Source: Larix kaempferi (taxonomy: Eukaryota; Streptophyta; Pinopsida; Pinales; Pinaceae). From it: 64,000 nt of DNA. A program made the translations under genes and the position numbers. Where the stretch lies: positions 3,291,001 through 3,355,000 of the forward strand of contig BSBM01000125.1 in assembly GCA_027924585.1 (NCBI GenBank), given 5' to 3'. This document shows, piece by piece, positions 36,781-47,720 of this stretch (its first letter is position 1; each line of letters opens with the position of its first letter). Under the pieces are notes generated by a model. It was given only the letters and a program-made list of their open reading frames with translations. It was not told where the DNA came from and did not search any database.

Positions 36781-38414
36781 AATGCAAAACTTTTGGAATT
36801 CGTTTTAACCCAAATATACAAAACTTATTGCAAAGAACTTTTCAATTCTTTTTTAATCCCAATATAACAATTTGATTTCAAAGCACACAAAACTTTGGCA
36901 AAAAAATTTTGAAACTGAATTTTTTAAACAATTTCGAATTGGTTGTTTTGGAATTGGATTTCTTTGTTGTTTTGGCGCTCAAGTTTTACTATGTTTTAAT
37001 TGGCCAAGAATCGAGCCTAATAACTTCTGGATCTAAAACAACAGAATTGACCCCTCTACTTAGCACCGTTTTAAATGAGAACTGAAAAATTAGTTTTACC
37101 ATATTTCATGTAAATTTATAACCGTTCACTCCAGCATTTAATGCTTCTCATTCCAGCTTCAACATGGAGTTTTAACGCTGAATTTCAACGCTGCAAACTT
37201 TCAAAACGTGGTAGAGTTGCTAGTTAGTGGCAGGGTTTTAAAATTTCAATGCTGCAAACTTTAGATGATTCCAACGTTTTCCAGAAACCGAAATTGACCC
37301 AACACGCGTGGACTCATGATACATGGGAAGGTGGACGAAGCTCCGGTAACAACAAAAATCGCCCGTTCTAGCAGGTAGGTCACGGTTTTGATTTGCATAT
37401 AGGGTGCATCTACAGGTCTCACAGACTTCAACGATTTCCAATGGTTTATTCAGGGCGTAATTCACGTTTTCCAATGACCGATCGCTGAGTATATTCAACG
37501 TTGACACCTTCCAGCTCGTGGCAGAGGTTAAAGAATTCATAGGGAGGTCGAAACTTTCAATGCTGACACCTTCCAGCTTGTGGTAGAGATTAAAGGTATC
37601 TACATGCAAAGCCTTAAGAGCTACACACGATGCATTCGCCAAAAAACACGCAAAGGTAGAAGCTGTATGGTCTTCAATGTTTAACCTATACGCAGAGATC
37701 TTCAAAGCTTAAAGAACACGCAAATCTACAAACTCATAGATGTTTAAAGTTTAAAGAATACACAGAGTGTTAAGGGCTTTGGGATCTTGAGAATGTTTCT
37801 GGTGATTCACGCAGGTTTGAAAAGCAGAGTTTAAGATACGCTGAGGTTAATACTGAGAGATTTCAATGATTCGCGCAGAGATGCTGGGGAGGCTAGCTAA
37901 AATGCATACAATTAAGTGCAGAGATGCATTCACCTATTCAAGGGGCATCTATATGCAAAGAGTTAAGGGCTTCTACGTTGAGAGAATCAAGATCTTTAAT
38001 AGCTGAGGTAGCACTCTTTCAAGGCTGAGATTTAAAAGCTTTCTCGTAGAGCTATGAAACTTTGGGATCTAATTCGAGGTTTCATGTAGAGGACAAACTC
38101 GACCTGCCCAGGACAGAGAGGAGCATCGGCATCTCATGCAGAGCTTTAAAAGCTTTCACGCGTAGAGGTAGAATCATATGCATTACAACAGTCAATCCTT
38201 TAAATTGAACCTCATACAAAGCACTCAATCTTAAAATGAAAATGCATTCAACAATACAGCAGGAAATCTTTAAAGTGTTCACAGAGAAGTTTGTAATGAA
38301 GGACAAAGATATTCATTAGTCACCACACAATTTAAAGTCTGAGATTTAATGCTGGTTTTCAAGATCTTTAAGATCTTTGCGATTTACTCTGCACCAATCT
38401 TAAGGTCGTCATTT

Positions 38415-39099
38415 TGATAACAACTATTAGTGTAGGGTTGTGTCTACTCTACTTTGCTATCTTACTAAGAAGTGGTGAGCTTCTATGTCAGCAGATGAAA
38501 ATATTATTACAAGTTATCACTAATATATACATTCATTCATCAATTAAGATAAACAAACTTAAGATCTAAAGCCATTTAAAAGTCTAAATCACACAAGATA
38601 AGCAACATTTAAACATTCAAATGGTAGAAACTTGAATCAATTCATATTAGAACAATGAAGAAGTAAATCCCTACCATGGACCTTGGTGTGAATCCCTCCT
38701 CCATAGCCATGAGCTTTCCTTCCTTCACCCTTGCTTTTGAAGAATTTGAGCTCTTCTTCCTCCTTCAGAATCTCCTTAGCATGTCTTTGCTTCCTGATCT
38801 CCCTCTACCATGCCTCCCATGCCTTTCTTATGTAGCATTGGGAAATGGGCCTTCAAACCTTTCTTTTCCATGTGGGATTGCTCATTTTATTTATTTTAGA
38901 TTATTTTCAACTGAAAACCCACTTTTCAATAGTTTTTAGGCTTTTTGCACCACTTAGAATTATTTTAAGCACAATTAATGCATTTATCAGAGAGGATTCG
39001 TCTCTGAATGAACTTGTGTCATGTCTTCTTGCTGCAGGTGCATGGTAAACATATGCATCTTCTATCACATGACTAGGAGTGTTAATTTGATTGTTAACA
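38415..39099 (-). repeat. Element A 5' LTR
   Basis: 685 bp, pair of 19343-20038. Followed on the + strand by ATGGC (39100-39104), the same five bases that precede the left LTR. Confidence 0.9.
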
Positions 39100-39104
39100 A
39101 TGGC

Positions 39105-39632
39105 TCTTTTTTTATGTGGTTGGCCCCCCCAGAGAAGGTAATACCTGGCACAAGTCCTTCCATTATTGAACCCTTGAGCCCTTCCTATGTATGTTCTGGA
39201 CTGGTCAAGGTTTCAGAGGACCTTCCTTTCAGGTGTTCTGGTCTTTTATATGATTCCTTTCATCTATATGGGCCATATCGGGGGGAGGGATACTTGTCTA
39301 ATGCTCGTAGCCCTATTCTGGTTAAGGACAAGGGGATTCCTTTCTCTTCGAGTAAGTGTTTCTCCATGTATCCTGATATCCATCATTATTTTCTTAGATC
39401 TTGTAGGTCTTTTAAATATTTGAGTGTGCCAAATAAGGGTGGAGAACTCTTCCTGGACTCTCCCCCCGTATCCTCGAGGCTATGTGGTAGGATTTTTGTC
39501 ATGGCCTCTACTAGGGACCAAGCACTTCCGGATATACAAGTTGGCCATCAAAGAACCTTAAAGGGACACATAGAACAAGATATCCCAACAAAAGAGGGGT
39601 GCCCCCAGGATTGTATTGTACTTAAATTGTAG
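39105..39632 (+). pseudogene. LINE ORF1-side remnant after element A
   Basis: An open frame of about 175 codons continues LINE sequence between element A and the endonuclease. It reads SFFMWLAPPEKVIPG, later GRIFVMASTRDQALPD. It lacks a recognisable domain. Position suggests the C-terminal part of ORF1 or the ORF1-ORF2 link. Confidence 0.35.
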
Positions 39633-40654
39633 AGAGTTGGGATTACCCTCTAAAAGGTTAGCCCTGAAGCGGTTCATTGACTCATGTAAACCTACATTGA
39701 TGTTTTTAAAGGAATCCATGGCTTGCGAGGATTCAGTTTTGAATGATTTGAGGAAGATGATGTCGGGATGGGATTTTGCTTGTTGTGATGCTATGGATCA
39801 TTTAGGGGGGTTCATTTCTGGTTGGAAACCAAATTATGTTTATGCACTAACAGTTGGGCCTTTATGTCAGGTTTGGGCACATTTTTATTCTTCAGGGAAT
39901 TCATACAGTCCATCACTCTCATTAATATTTATGGGCCCCACAATCAAAGGGTGACATATTGGGAAAGAATTTTAAGATCTAGGATGCTAGGAGGTGCAAA
40001 ATTGTTCATCAGAGGTGATTTTAATTTTTCAATTGGTGAAGTAGAATCCTAGGGTCCCTCCTCTCATAAAGACACCTTATTGGATTATATATTGGAGGAT
40101 CTTTCTCATTATGATATTCCCCCTGTGAAGCTTTAGACCTGCTTGGCACAACTTGAGGACTGGTCCTGAGAGGGTAGCTAAAAGATTAGACATATTCCTA
40201 TTTAATGAAGGTATTATCCAATCTCCAATGAGTATTAAGTAGTGGGTGGGTGGAGGTGGGGAATGAGACCATTTTCCCATTTTTTGGAGTTGATGACAGT
40301 TAGAGAGAGACCTCCTAGCCATTTCAAGTTTTTCTCCACATGGATGGAAGACGAGGGCTATTTCCGTATGGTTAAAAATGTTTGGAAGCCTTATGTTGGA
40401 ACTAGTCTTGTATTTGCGGGATTACAGTTCCAAAATAACCTCATGAGGATAAAGGGTCGATCCATGTGACTTGGGATGCAAAAGGAAGAAATTCTATGGA
40501 TGAATCCCTTCGTAGAATTGAATCTACACTTGACACTTTCCATTCAAATAATCCTGAGGGGTTTACATCTACTAAGCAAAAAAGAGAGATTGTGGAACTA
40601 GAATCCCATCGGAGGAGTATTTTAGACGCGAATGGAGCCATGTGTAGGCCAGAG
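39604..40654 (+). pseudogene. LINE AP endonuclease domain
   Basis: The frame opens LNCRELGLPSKRLALKRF, the plant LINE NCRGLG start, followed by CKPTLMFLKESM. It shifts near 39830 and continues with INIYGPHNQRVTYWERIL and LFIRGDFNFS, the GDFN metal-site motif of apurinic-type endonucleases that nick the target DNA. Linker sequence with several stops follows to FSTWMEDEGYFRMVKNVW and EIVELESHRRSILDANG. Frameshifts and stops make it inactive. Confidence 0.75.
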
Positions 40655-40925
40655 TAATTTTTGGGGGCGAAATTTCGCCAATTGGCTATTTTTTGGGCTT
40701 TTTTTCACAACATAAATTCGCTATTTAGTCATTTTTAGTCTCTAATATTGCCTATATTTACATAAAATATGTTTTTTTTATCACATTATTCGCCAAAATT
40801 TACACGTTTTAGTAGTAAATTGTATGTTTCATATTTAATATTCGCCTACCTATCTATATCATGTTTTTTTCAATCAAAAAAATCGCCTAGAATACTATAC
40901 TTAAGTATAGTATTAGAATTCTTAA
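40655..40925. mobile_element. Small insertion inside the LINE, possible MITE
   Basis: The LINE frame breaks after NGAMCRPE and resumes near 40930 with KTRAIWLQKGDENTKYFHNF, where homologous LINEs are continuous. The ~270 bp between is AT-rich and unrelated. It contains a perfect 14-bp palindrome at 40666-40679 (GGCGAAATTTCGCC) and a perfect 24-bp palindrome at 40891-40914 centred on TTAA. Ends are approximate, and no clear target duplication or long terminal inverted repeats were found. Confidence 0.45.
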
Positions 40926-42330
40926 AAAATACCCTGGTGTAGGTTTAAGACCAGGGCCATCTGGTTACAAAAGGGAGATGAAAATACAAAATATTTTCAT
41001 AACTTTATGAGACACATGAAACATACTAACTCTTTATGGCATCTATATGCTGAGGATGGTTCACAGGTGGCAATGTTTAGTAATTTAGCAGCTACTGGGA
41101 TTAATCATTTTAAAGCTTTGTTCAGGGAAGAGGAAAATGCCTCTATTTCTCAAATGATCCACTCTATAGCTCACTTCCCCGAATATGTGAATGAGGAACA
41201 CGAAATCTCTATTATGCAAAGGGTGACTCTAGAGGAACTAAGGGATGTAGTCCACTCAATGCAAAAGGACAAGAGTTTTGGTCCATATGGGTTCCTTAAG
41301 GAGTTTTTTTTGGGTTTTATTGAGTCTTTTGAAAATGACCTCCTAGCAGTCATTGAAGAGTCTAAGATCAATGGGAGGGTTTTGGATGTTTTCAATGCTA
41401 CTTTCATAGCCCAGATCCCCAAAACAGACTTGACCTCCACTCTGGATGACTACATGCCTATCTCACTTTGCAAGATTGCTAAATTTATTGCTCGAAGGAT
41501 CAAAGGTATCCTGTCCAAATATGTATCTCAAGAGCAATTTTCCTTTCTAAAGGGGCGATAGATACATGATTCTATTGGATATACACAAGAAATCACACAT
41601 ACGGCTAAGATGAAGCACCTTCCCGCAACCATACTAAAGGTGGATCTTTCCAAGGAATATGATCAAGGTAACTAGATCTATGTAAGACTAGTGCTACTGC
41701 AAGTGGGTTTCCCACTTATACAATTTGTCAACTGGACCCTTTCATATGTTTAATCTGTATCCTTTGTTGTTCTCATTAATGGATCCGCCTCTAAGTTTTT
41801 GAAACCTGGAAATGGTTTCATGTAGGGATTCCCCCTAGCCCCTCTACTATTTCTACTAGTTATGGAGGGCTTAAGCACCATTATTCTACAAGCTAAGCAA
41901 AGTGGAGCTTTTAAAGGGATACAGATTCAGGGTGCCATTCACATTACTCATTTAATTTTTGTTGATGATATAATGATATTTTCTGATGGCTCCTAGAGGG
42001 AAATTTTAAAGCTGGGAATTATGCTCACCTTATTTGCAGAAGCTACATGTATGGTCTATAATATTAGGGGGTATTATGTATCTTTTATGAACTTAGAGTA
42101 AGATGCTATAGACTAGATCTATGTGCAATTTGATTTTTTGTGGTGGATATCCGACGTGGATTTAAATACTTGGGCTTCTTAATAAAACTCAATGATTACT
42201 TGAAAAAGGATTGGGCTTGTCTAGTTGGGAAGATTGAGAGTAGAATTCATCTTTGGTGCAATAAATGGATGTGTAGGGGAGGTAGACTAATAATGATGAA
42301 ATTTGTTTTAGAGGTAGTCCCTGTTATTGG
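40926..42330 (+). pseudogene. LINE reverse transcriptase domain
   Basis: In order: WLQKGDENTKYFHNFMRH, EISIMQRVTLEEL, the fingers/palm piece PISLCKIAKFIARRIK, EQFSFLKGR-stop-IHDSI, KVDLSKEYDQ (first catalytic Asp region), GFM-stop-GFPLAPLLF (motif B, normally RQG-PL-P), HLIFVDDIMIF at about 41945-41980 (the FVDD catalytic pair), and YLGFLIKLND. At least four in-frame stops (41559, 41823 and others) are TAG or TAA at positions that are normally Gln or Trp. The domain would copy LINE RNA at the nicked target. Confidence 0.85.
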
Positions 42331-43311
42331 ATTTCTTTGGACCATGTCCCAATGGGTATCTTAGAACAAAACAGGAGGATTTTCTACAACTTTATTTGGA
42401 AAGGGATTCTGGAGGATAAGTCTTTTCACTGGGTCTCTTGGGATAAGATATCCATTACAAAGGAGTTGGGAGGCTTGGGGATGAAACATACCTCCCATTT
42501 TGCAAGGGATTTGGTAGAAAAAGGTGTTTGGAGGATCATTAAGGGGCATGGCTTATGGTTTAAGATTGTCAATCAGAAATATATTCATTCGGAATGGATT
42601 ATATCCAACATTAAGACTACCAGGAATGTTTCAGTTATGTGGAAGGCTATCATACAGGCTTTTGATGTAATTGGTGATTCGCTAGTTTGGAGAGTGGGAG
42701 ATGGCAACAGTGGGAGGATAAGACAAGATCCATGGATTGGTTTCTTTGGAGGCCACAAGTTACCACTTTCCCTGGTGGAATACTTGAGGAAGTAGGGCCT
42801 ATACACACTAAGACCATTTTGAGATGTTAACAACACTTCTCCTGTTAGACATGCTTGGTTATTAGTGGCTGTTATTGGTATAGAGGCTATGGATTCATAT
42901 ATCTAGAATAATTACTTAAATTCTCTACACAGAAGCCATGTGGGGCTTTATGACAGAGTTGATGAGCTCACTTGGTACAGTAACCTTGTGGGGGATCAAT
43001 ACACTCCAAGATTGGGTTACCACGTAACTAGGGAAGATGAAGATCTACCCGAGTCCCCCTAGTGCTCCACAGTGATATGGAAGATGGAATGTCCATTAAA
43101 ATCAAGAATTTTTATAAAGCTGGCTCCATCAGATAAAGAACTTGTTTGGAACATATTAATCAGGAAGTTTAGGGTAGGACCATGCATATGTCCCTTATGC
43201 AAAGCTAGCAATGAATCTTTAACACATTTATTTATCTCTTGTCCTTTCATTGTCAAGCTGTGGGAACATGCATATATGATTAAAGTATATATTTTGTTTG
43301 GGATGGATTGA
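42331..43311 (+). pseudogene. LINE C-terminal linker and zf-RVT domain
   Basis: NRRIFYNFIWKGILEDKSFHW, KELGGLGMKHTSHFARDL and WRVGDGNSGRIRQDPWIG are the conserved post-RT segments of plant LINEs. ECPLKSRIFIKL, then GPCICPLCKASNESLTHLF and SCPF, give the zinc-binding C-x2-C...H...C pattern. One TAG ends the first frame at 42793 and others follow. Confidence 0.8.
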
Positions 43312-44012
43312 ATTTGGAAGGAGCTTTAGAGGTATGGCTTACAAATGGTGCTTTTAAAGGCTACAAGGCATTGCCTCTTATTTTTATATGGGGTGTTTGG
43401 TTGGCTAGGAACTTGGAAACCTTTAAGGACATTTCAATTGCACCATTTGTAGTTCCTTCAAAGGTACTAGCCATTCTTAATGTCTTTCCATAAGTTGTGG
43501 ATCCCCTTACAACCAGAAGGATAATTGAGGAAACTATCGATAAAACTTATAGTTGGGCTTACTTTGATGTTGCCTCACAAGGAAACCCAACCATTGGTGG
43601 AGCAGGGGGCATTTTGCACATTTTTGTTGATCACTGGATTAAATTCTCAGCTAGCATCAGGATGAGCACCAACAACAGAGTTGAGTTATTGGCTGTCAAG
43701 TTAATTATGTTGTTGGCTTTGTCTAAAGGGATTCATAAAGTACAGGTTTTTGGAGATTCTAAATTGGTGGTTGATTGGTTACATGTGAGAATGCTTCCTA
43801 AAAATTATCTTCAAAAGCCTATGTATGAGGAGATTGAACACATTGTTAACATGTTTAGGGAGATCAACTTCATGCATGTGCATAGAGAGAGGAATATGAC
43901 AGTTGATAAGTTGTCCAAAATGGGATTACATGTGGGCGATGGAGTGTGGCATGGATGGGAAATGTCGGATGACACCTTGATGGAGCATGATCCTGGTCCC
44001 CATCCGAGATGA
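43312..44012 (+). pseudogene. LINE RNase H domain
   Basis: SWAYFDVASQGNPTIGGAGG carries the first Asp, NNRVELLAVKLIMLLAL the Glu helix, VQVFGDSKLVVDW the second Asp, and MHVHRERNMTVDKLSKMGL the final HxxRxxN...D region. The four catalytic carboxylates (D, E, D, D) are all present, so this domain is better kept than the RT. It ends PGPHPR before the stop at 44012. A C-terminal RNase H is a feature of some plant LINE lineages. Confidence 0.85.
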
Positions 44013-44725
44013 TTGCTGTTTCAAAATCTAGAATTAAATGAGAAAAGAACACGCCAATGTCCAAGCACATAAAGTTACATTTTTTCATCACACAGTTTGA
44101 AACTTAGAGTATATCAGTTTTTTTTTTTTGTATATACAGATCATAGAGTGATGAAAGCACGATTTTGAACAATTTAGATAGAAGGATGGTCTTATATGAA
44201 AACTATATAGATCATATGAATGGACTTGTTTATTTAGGCATTATGGCCTCATATGGTTTCGAGAAAATCATGAACATTGAACACATATATGTAAGGCCTC
44301 TTCAAGCTTTTGAAAAAGGTGGTTGTTTTTTAATACCAGCATAGATCCATCTTAAACTCAGATCTATTAAGTAGCAAGATGAATCCAATTTCTTGAGGTG
44401 CAATTTGTTTTAATCTTAAGCTCGAGAAATTTGATACCTCTATTGCTTGATAGATTCGGGTTTAAGTTTTAATTTTTAATTTTATAGGTCTACATGGATT
44501 TTTTAAATTACTTTTCATAATTTTTTTTATTTTATGAGGCCACATGTATTTTTTTTTATTTTTGATACTGAAGTTACTTTAGGTATGTAACAACATCTCC
44601 CCCACACTAAACTGTAGAGCACTTAGCTCTTCTATGACTACAATAAAGCAATTACAATTTTTTCATGAAAAAGAAATACAAAATTAAAACTTAATTTATA
44701 CAATATTTATTAAAAAAATATATAT
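44013..44725. other. Non-coding; possible LTR edge near 44.6 kb
   Basis: On the minus strand AGTGTGGGGGAGATG (about 44608-44622) followed by TTGTTACATACC looks like a polypurine tract next to an LTR start. If so, an LTR fragment would extend leftwards. I could not find its other end or a partner. Confidence 0.3.
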
Positions 44726-45428
44726 ATGCTTGAGAATTTTGACAACACTCTTGTTGTCTTGATGAAGAACCCCGAATTGTACGTTCGAAACACATGCCAT
44801 CCCTCTTCTCAAGGTCATATTTCTTACATTATTGAGATGTGCATATTATTATTTTTTAACAAACACATTGCTAACATCTTTGGATTGGTTAATATCAAGG
44901 TTTATGGCGATTCTAGGGTCACCATAAAATGGGCTGCGGGTGAATTCAAGCTAAATGCAGTGAATTTGAGACACTGGGTCCTCCGGACACACTTAGAAAT
45001 TTCAAAACTCCAGGGTATTTATTTCGAGCATATCTTCAGAGAACAGAACTCTCTTGCTGACAAGCTATCAAAGCAAGCCTTATCAGGTTTAGAGGGTCAG
45101 CTGATTTGGGAGGAATGGTTTGATAATAGCCTCCAGGATGGTGGCTCTACATATTTTTTTGACTAATTCCAGCTGGGGTTTCTCTGTACATTTTCTGATC
45201 TGCTGGACACATACTTTTGTATTTTGTTTTTTTTGTAAAGCTTTCATGTTATGTTGCTGGCATCCATCATGTCATAGAGGTGGCCTAAGACCTTTGCAAG
45301 TGTTCTTGATCTTTTAGCATTGCAGATCACATTAAACTTGATTCGACTTTTGAATCTTGAATCTCATTGTACTATTTGATTCATATTTTGAATATCAATA
45401 GTAGTTTTTTTTCGCTGGAAAAAAAAAA
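44726..45428 (+). pseudogene. Second LINE, RNase H end and poly(A) tail
   Basis: The frame 44726-45166 reads IKVYGDSRVTIKWAAGEFKL, then FEHIFREQNSLADKLSKQAL, the last two RNase H motifs with both Asp residues. It ends GGSTYFFD. About 260 bp of 3' UTR follows and closes with a run of A at 45419-45428, the expected LINE tail. The 5' side is missing, so it is a 5'-truncated insertion distinct from the host LINE. Confidence 0.75.
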
Positions 45429-45620
45429 GTGGGTCACAATGTTTATACAACGGCCACAACTTGTTAACGAGTCCATTTCTTATGTTATGACATCAGTGTC
45501 ATGTCGATTGTATCCTCGAAAAGTAATGAAATTGAAGCTTTCAATATATACAGTATTAATTGCTCAACTATTGTAGGTATAATAAATAAATATTGTAAAT
45601 CACAAAATTGTAAAGTCTTA

Positions 45621-45745
45621 ACCGCTAGCTCAGTTGGGCCTTATTTGACAAACTCTTGCAAGCCAAAAATCAGGAATTTAATTCATGGGGATTAGGGCCA
45701 AGTTCCTCAGTTTGAAACGCCTAACATGTTTCTGTTGGAAAAAAA
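45621..45745 (+). mobile_element. Candidate tRNA-derived SINE
   Basis: TAGCTCAGTTGG at 45626-45637 fits the Pol III A-box and tRNA D-arm consensus. A degenerate B-box-like GGAATTTAATTC follows at about 45672, and an A run at 45740. The tRNA fold is not complete. It lies beyond a LINE tail. Weak evidence. Confidence 0.3.
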
Positions 45746-46540
45746 ATCCAAATTAAACTATTCTACTTATCATATCTTTTTCAGATGCCAATTTAATCGC
45801 AGATTCGCAGATCCCATCTTTTAGTGCATTCATTACATTGTTGGGGAGTGTGTGATGTATATATGTATGAGGGATATACACTAACAAATATAACGAGGGA
45901 TATGTCATATGTCCTTAATGTATATACCAGACGACCGAAGATACGAAAGCAAAATAATTGTTAAATCTCTGACGATCTCAAAAATAAGTCCATGTCCTAT
46001 GTCCTATGTCCTCTGAGGGACTTTAATTGCATGGTGTATATTCCTCTGTGTAATTGCAGTACGATGTATCAATCACCGCAAATAATTGTAGTCGCAGGCT
46101 GCAGCCTTAATAATGTTGTGAGATGGGATTGTACATAATTAAACCTCTGAATATATAAGAATTCCGACTTCTATAAGATCTATAAAATTTTAATATTGTC
46201 AGGTAAAGTGGTACGGGATAATCAAAATTCATAAGAAATTTTTTAATAACAATATTGTTAGATAAGACTATCAAAATCCTGAATCTATAAACGTTCTGAC
46301 TTCCTGTACAATTAATGCTGAATATTAAAAAAAAAACTTGATGAGACTGGACAGTGGACACCATCAAAATTCTGAATTCATGTTCGTGTTGCTTTATCTT
46401 TAGGTAAGAGTGTTAAAGGGGTTTTGCTGACAGGCGGGGTTGGTTGGGACGGTCGGTTGTGGCAGTCCCCACCCCGGTTCAAACTCATGTCCTCGTTCTA
46501 CGGCGTCACCGCATTATTGGGCACCAGCTACATTGCAATT
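45746..46540. other. Non-coding; isolated B-box-like word
   Basis: No gene. GGTTCAAACTC at about 46478 resembles a Pol III B box in a short GC-rich patch (46430-46530), but no A box is convincing. Confidence 0.35.
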
Positions 46541-46771
46541 AAAAAAAACATAAAAATAAGAGTGTTATCGTTGCGGACATTAAAAAAGAGTTCTGACAAT
46601 GGAAGAAAAGTTAAAAAAAACATAAAAATAAGAGTGTTATGGTTGCGGACATTAAAAAAGAGTTCTGACAATGGAAGAAAAGTGACAATGGAAGAAAAGT
46701 TAAAAAAACATAAAAATAAGAGTGTTATGGTTGCGGACATTAAAAAAGAGTTCTGATAATGGAAGAAAAGT
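46541..46771. repeat. Three-copy minisatellite, unit about 72 bp
   Basis: Units start near 46541, 46613 and 46702, each with CATAAAAATAAGAGTGTTAT, GTTGCGGACATTAAAAAAGA and AATGGAAGAAAAGT. A 17 bp piece is additionally duplicated before the third unit. The 72 bp length keeps one frame open across units 1 and 2, which produces an ORF that I do not regard as a gene. Confidence 0.9.
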
Positions 46772-47439
46772 GTAGTGCATAGTGCACACTGCTGAACCTT
46801 CCTTTTCCAATAATGCCCGAACCTCCACCTTCCCCACAACAACCAGAGTGGGCACTGGGCAGGCGTCACGGCGTGGCATTCATACGGTACAGAATATAGG
46901 AAAGCATATGTGTATTTCATTGACTTGATTTTGATTTTTTTTTATATTATTTAATGGAATTCTATAGTTAAAGTTATAAAAATAAATTATTTGAAACGAA
47001 ATTAGGAGTAAAGTTCCTTAATACTGGTAAAAATAATAACAAATTTTGATAATTAAATTGTAAAAATTAATAACTTAAGTATTAGGAGTCAATTAGGTCT
47101 AGCACCTGTGGTGGTTGTGTAATGGTGTTCCCGAGGTTCTATTCTTTTAAGCAACATGTTGACCTCATTTAGATTGAGGTTGAACATTTACAAAAAAATT
47201 GAATACATCAAAGGTTATCAAGAAAAAATCCTTGAAATTCATGGATATATTATGAGCTATCACATTCATAGACTTACCAATTTAGTTGCTAAACATAGTT
47301 TATGTGAACCTTGGCATCATTATTCTTATTTTAAAAGCTGGTACGTGCAATTTCAAGATAATATTGTTTCTTCATTGGCTTTAGAAAATTTCTTTACATG
47401 TTGCCTAAACATAACCAAGTTAGGAAGATATGATCATAT
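46772..47439. other. AT-rich; unassigned frame at 47156-47437
   Basis: The 95-codon frame (contains IHRLTNLVAKHSLCEPWHHY) lies just upstream of an RT-like motif and could be more of the same LINE fragment. It is not recognised. Confidence 0.3.
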
Positions 47440-47720
47440 CTAAATCTTCTTTTGAGGTTAAGGGTTGCTATGACAAAATTTCCTGAAAAAAGTATATCAC
47501 CAATTTTGAGAATAGTAAGGGTGGTCTTAATAAATCAATTGTAATATAGGGGTTAAGCAAGGTTGTTCTCTATCCCCAAAACATTTTGGAAAAATGTGTG
47601 CCTTAATTTTGGGTATGAGAATAACAACTTGGAGGAATTTCACATCTAAAAATATTTTAGGTTGATTTTCACCGTAAGCTCAATTGAACTATTGGTTTTC
47701 AAAAGTGGATTACCTCAAAC
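47440..47720 (+). pseudogene. LINE reverse transcriptase scrap (motif B)
   Basis: IGVKQGCSLSPKHFGKMCAL at about 47544-47600 matches the G-V-x-Q-G-x-x-L-S-P-x-x-F motif of non-LTR reverse transcriptases. The flanks are heavily decayed. It differs from the host LINE wording (GFPLAP) and is probably another lineage. Confidence 0.45.

Larger units (their letters stand above)
34831..38414 (-). other. Element A leader
   Basis: Non-coding on both strands. It holds two tandem repeat blocks (annotated) and loosely repeated words between 37140 and 37600 (TTCAA(C/T)GCTG and CACCTTCCAGCT(C/T)GTGG). No primer binding site abuts the LTR; TGGTGCAGAG on the minus strand about 18 bases in is a weak candidate. 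Confidence 0.5.
19343..39099 (-). mobile_element. LTR retrotransposon A (gag-protease only), carries nested B
   Basis: The LTRs at 19343-20038 and 38415-39099 start TGATA(G/A)CAAC and end TTGTTAACA on the + strand. Both sides are flanked by the perfect 5-bp duplication ATGGC (19338-19342 and 39100-39104). The tract TTAGGGGGCATC, read on the minus strand next to the left LTR, is a polypurine tract, so the element runs on the minus strand. Reading that way it has the 5' LTR, a repeat-rich leader of about 3.6 kb, gag, a protease-like domain and the 3' LTR. Element B (23181-33282) is inserted inside gag. Without B it is about 9.7 kb. No reverse transcriptase, RNase H or integrase motif is visible, so it resembles TR-GAG-type non-autonomous elements. 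Confidence 0.85.
17282..44012 (+). mobile_element. Host LINE, split by nested insertions
   Basis: A non-LTR retrotransposon on the + strand whose ORF2 domains occur in order after 39.6 kb: AP endonuclease, reverse transcriptase, zinc-binding domain and RNase H, ending at 44012. Its upstream part lies left of 19343 and is interrupted by a solo LTR (17579-18880). Element A (19343-39099) then separates it from the ORF2 part with a perfect 5-bp duplication. A small insertion also splits it at about 40655-40925. The left limit is uncertain because ORF1 is too decayed to delimit. Multiple stops and frameshifts show it is inactive. Confidence 0.7.

Noticed and set aside
45621-45695. A true tRNA gene
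   Set aside because: Only the D-arm/A-box fits. The B box is degenerate and no acceptor stem pairs.
46424-46756. 110-codon basic frame
   Set aside because: It is produced by an A-rich 72-bp minisatellite whose length is divisible by three.
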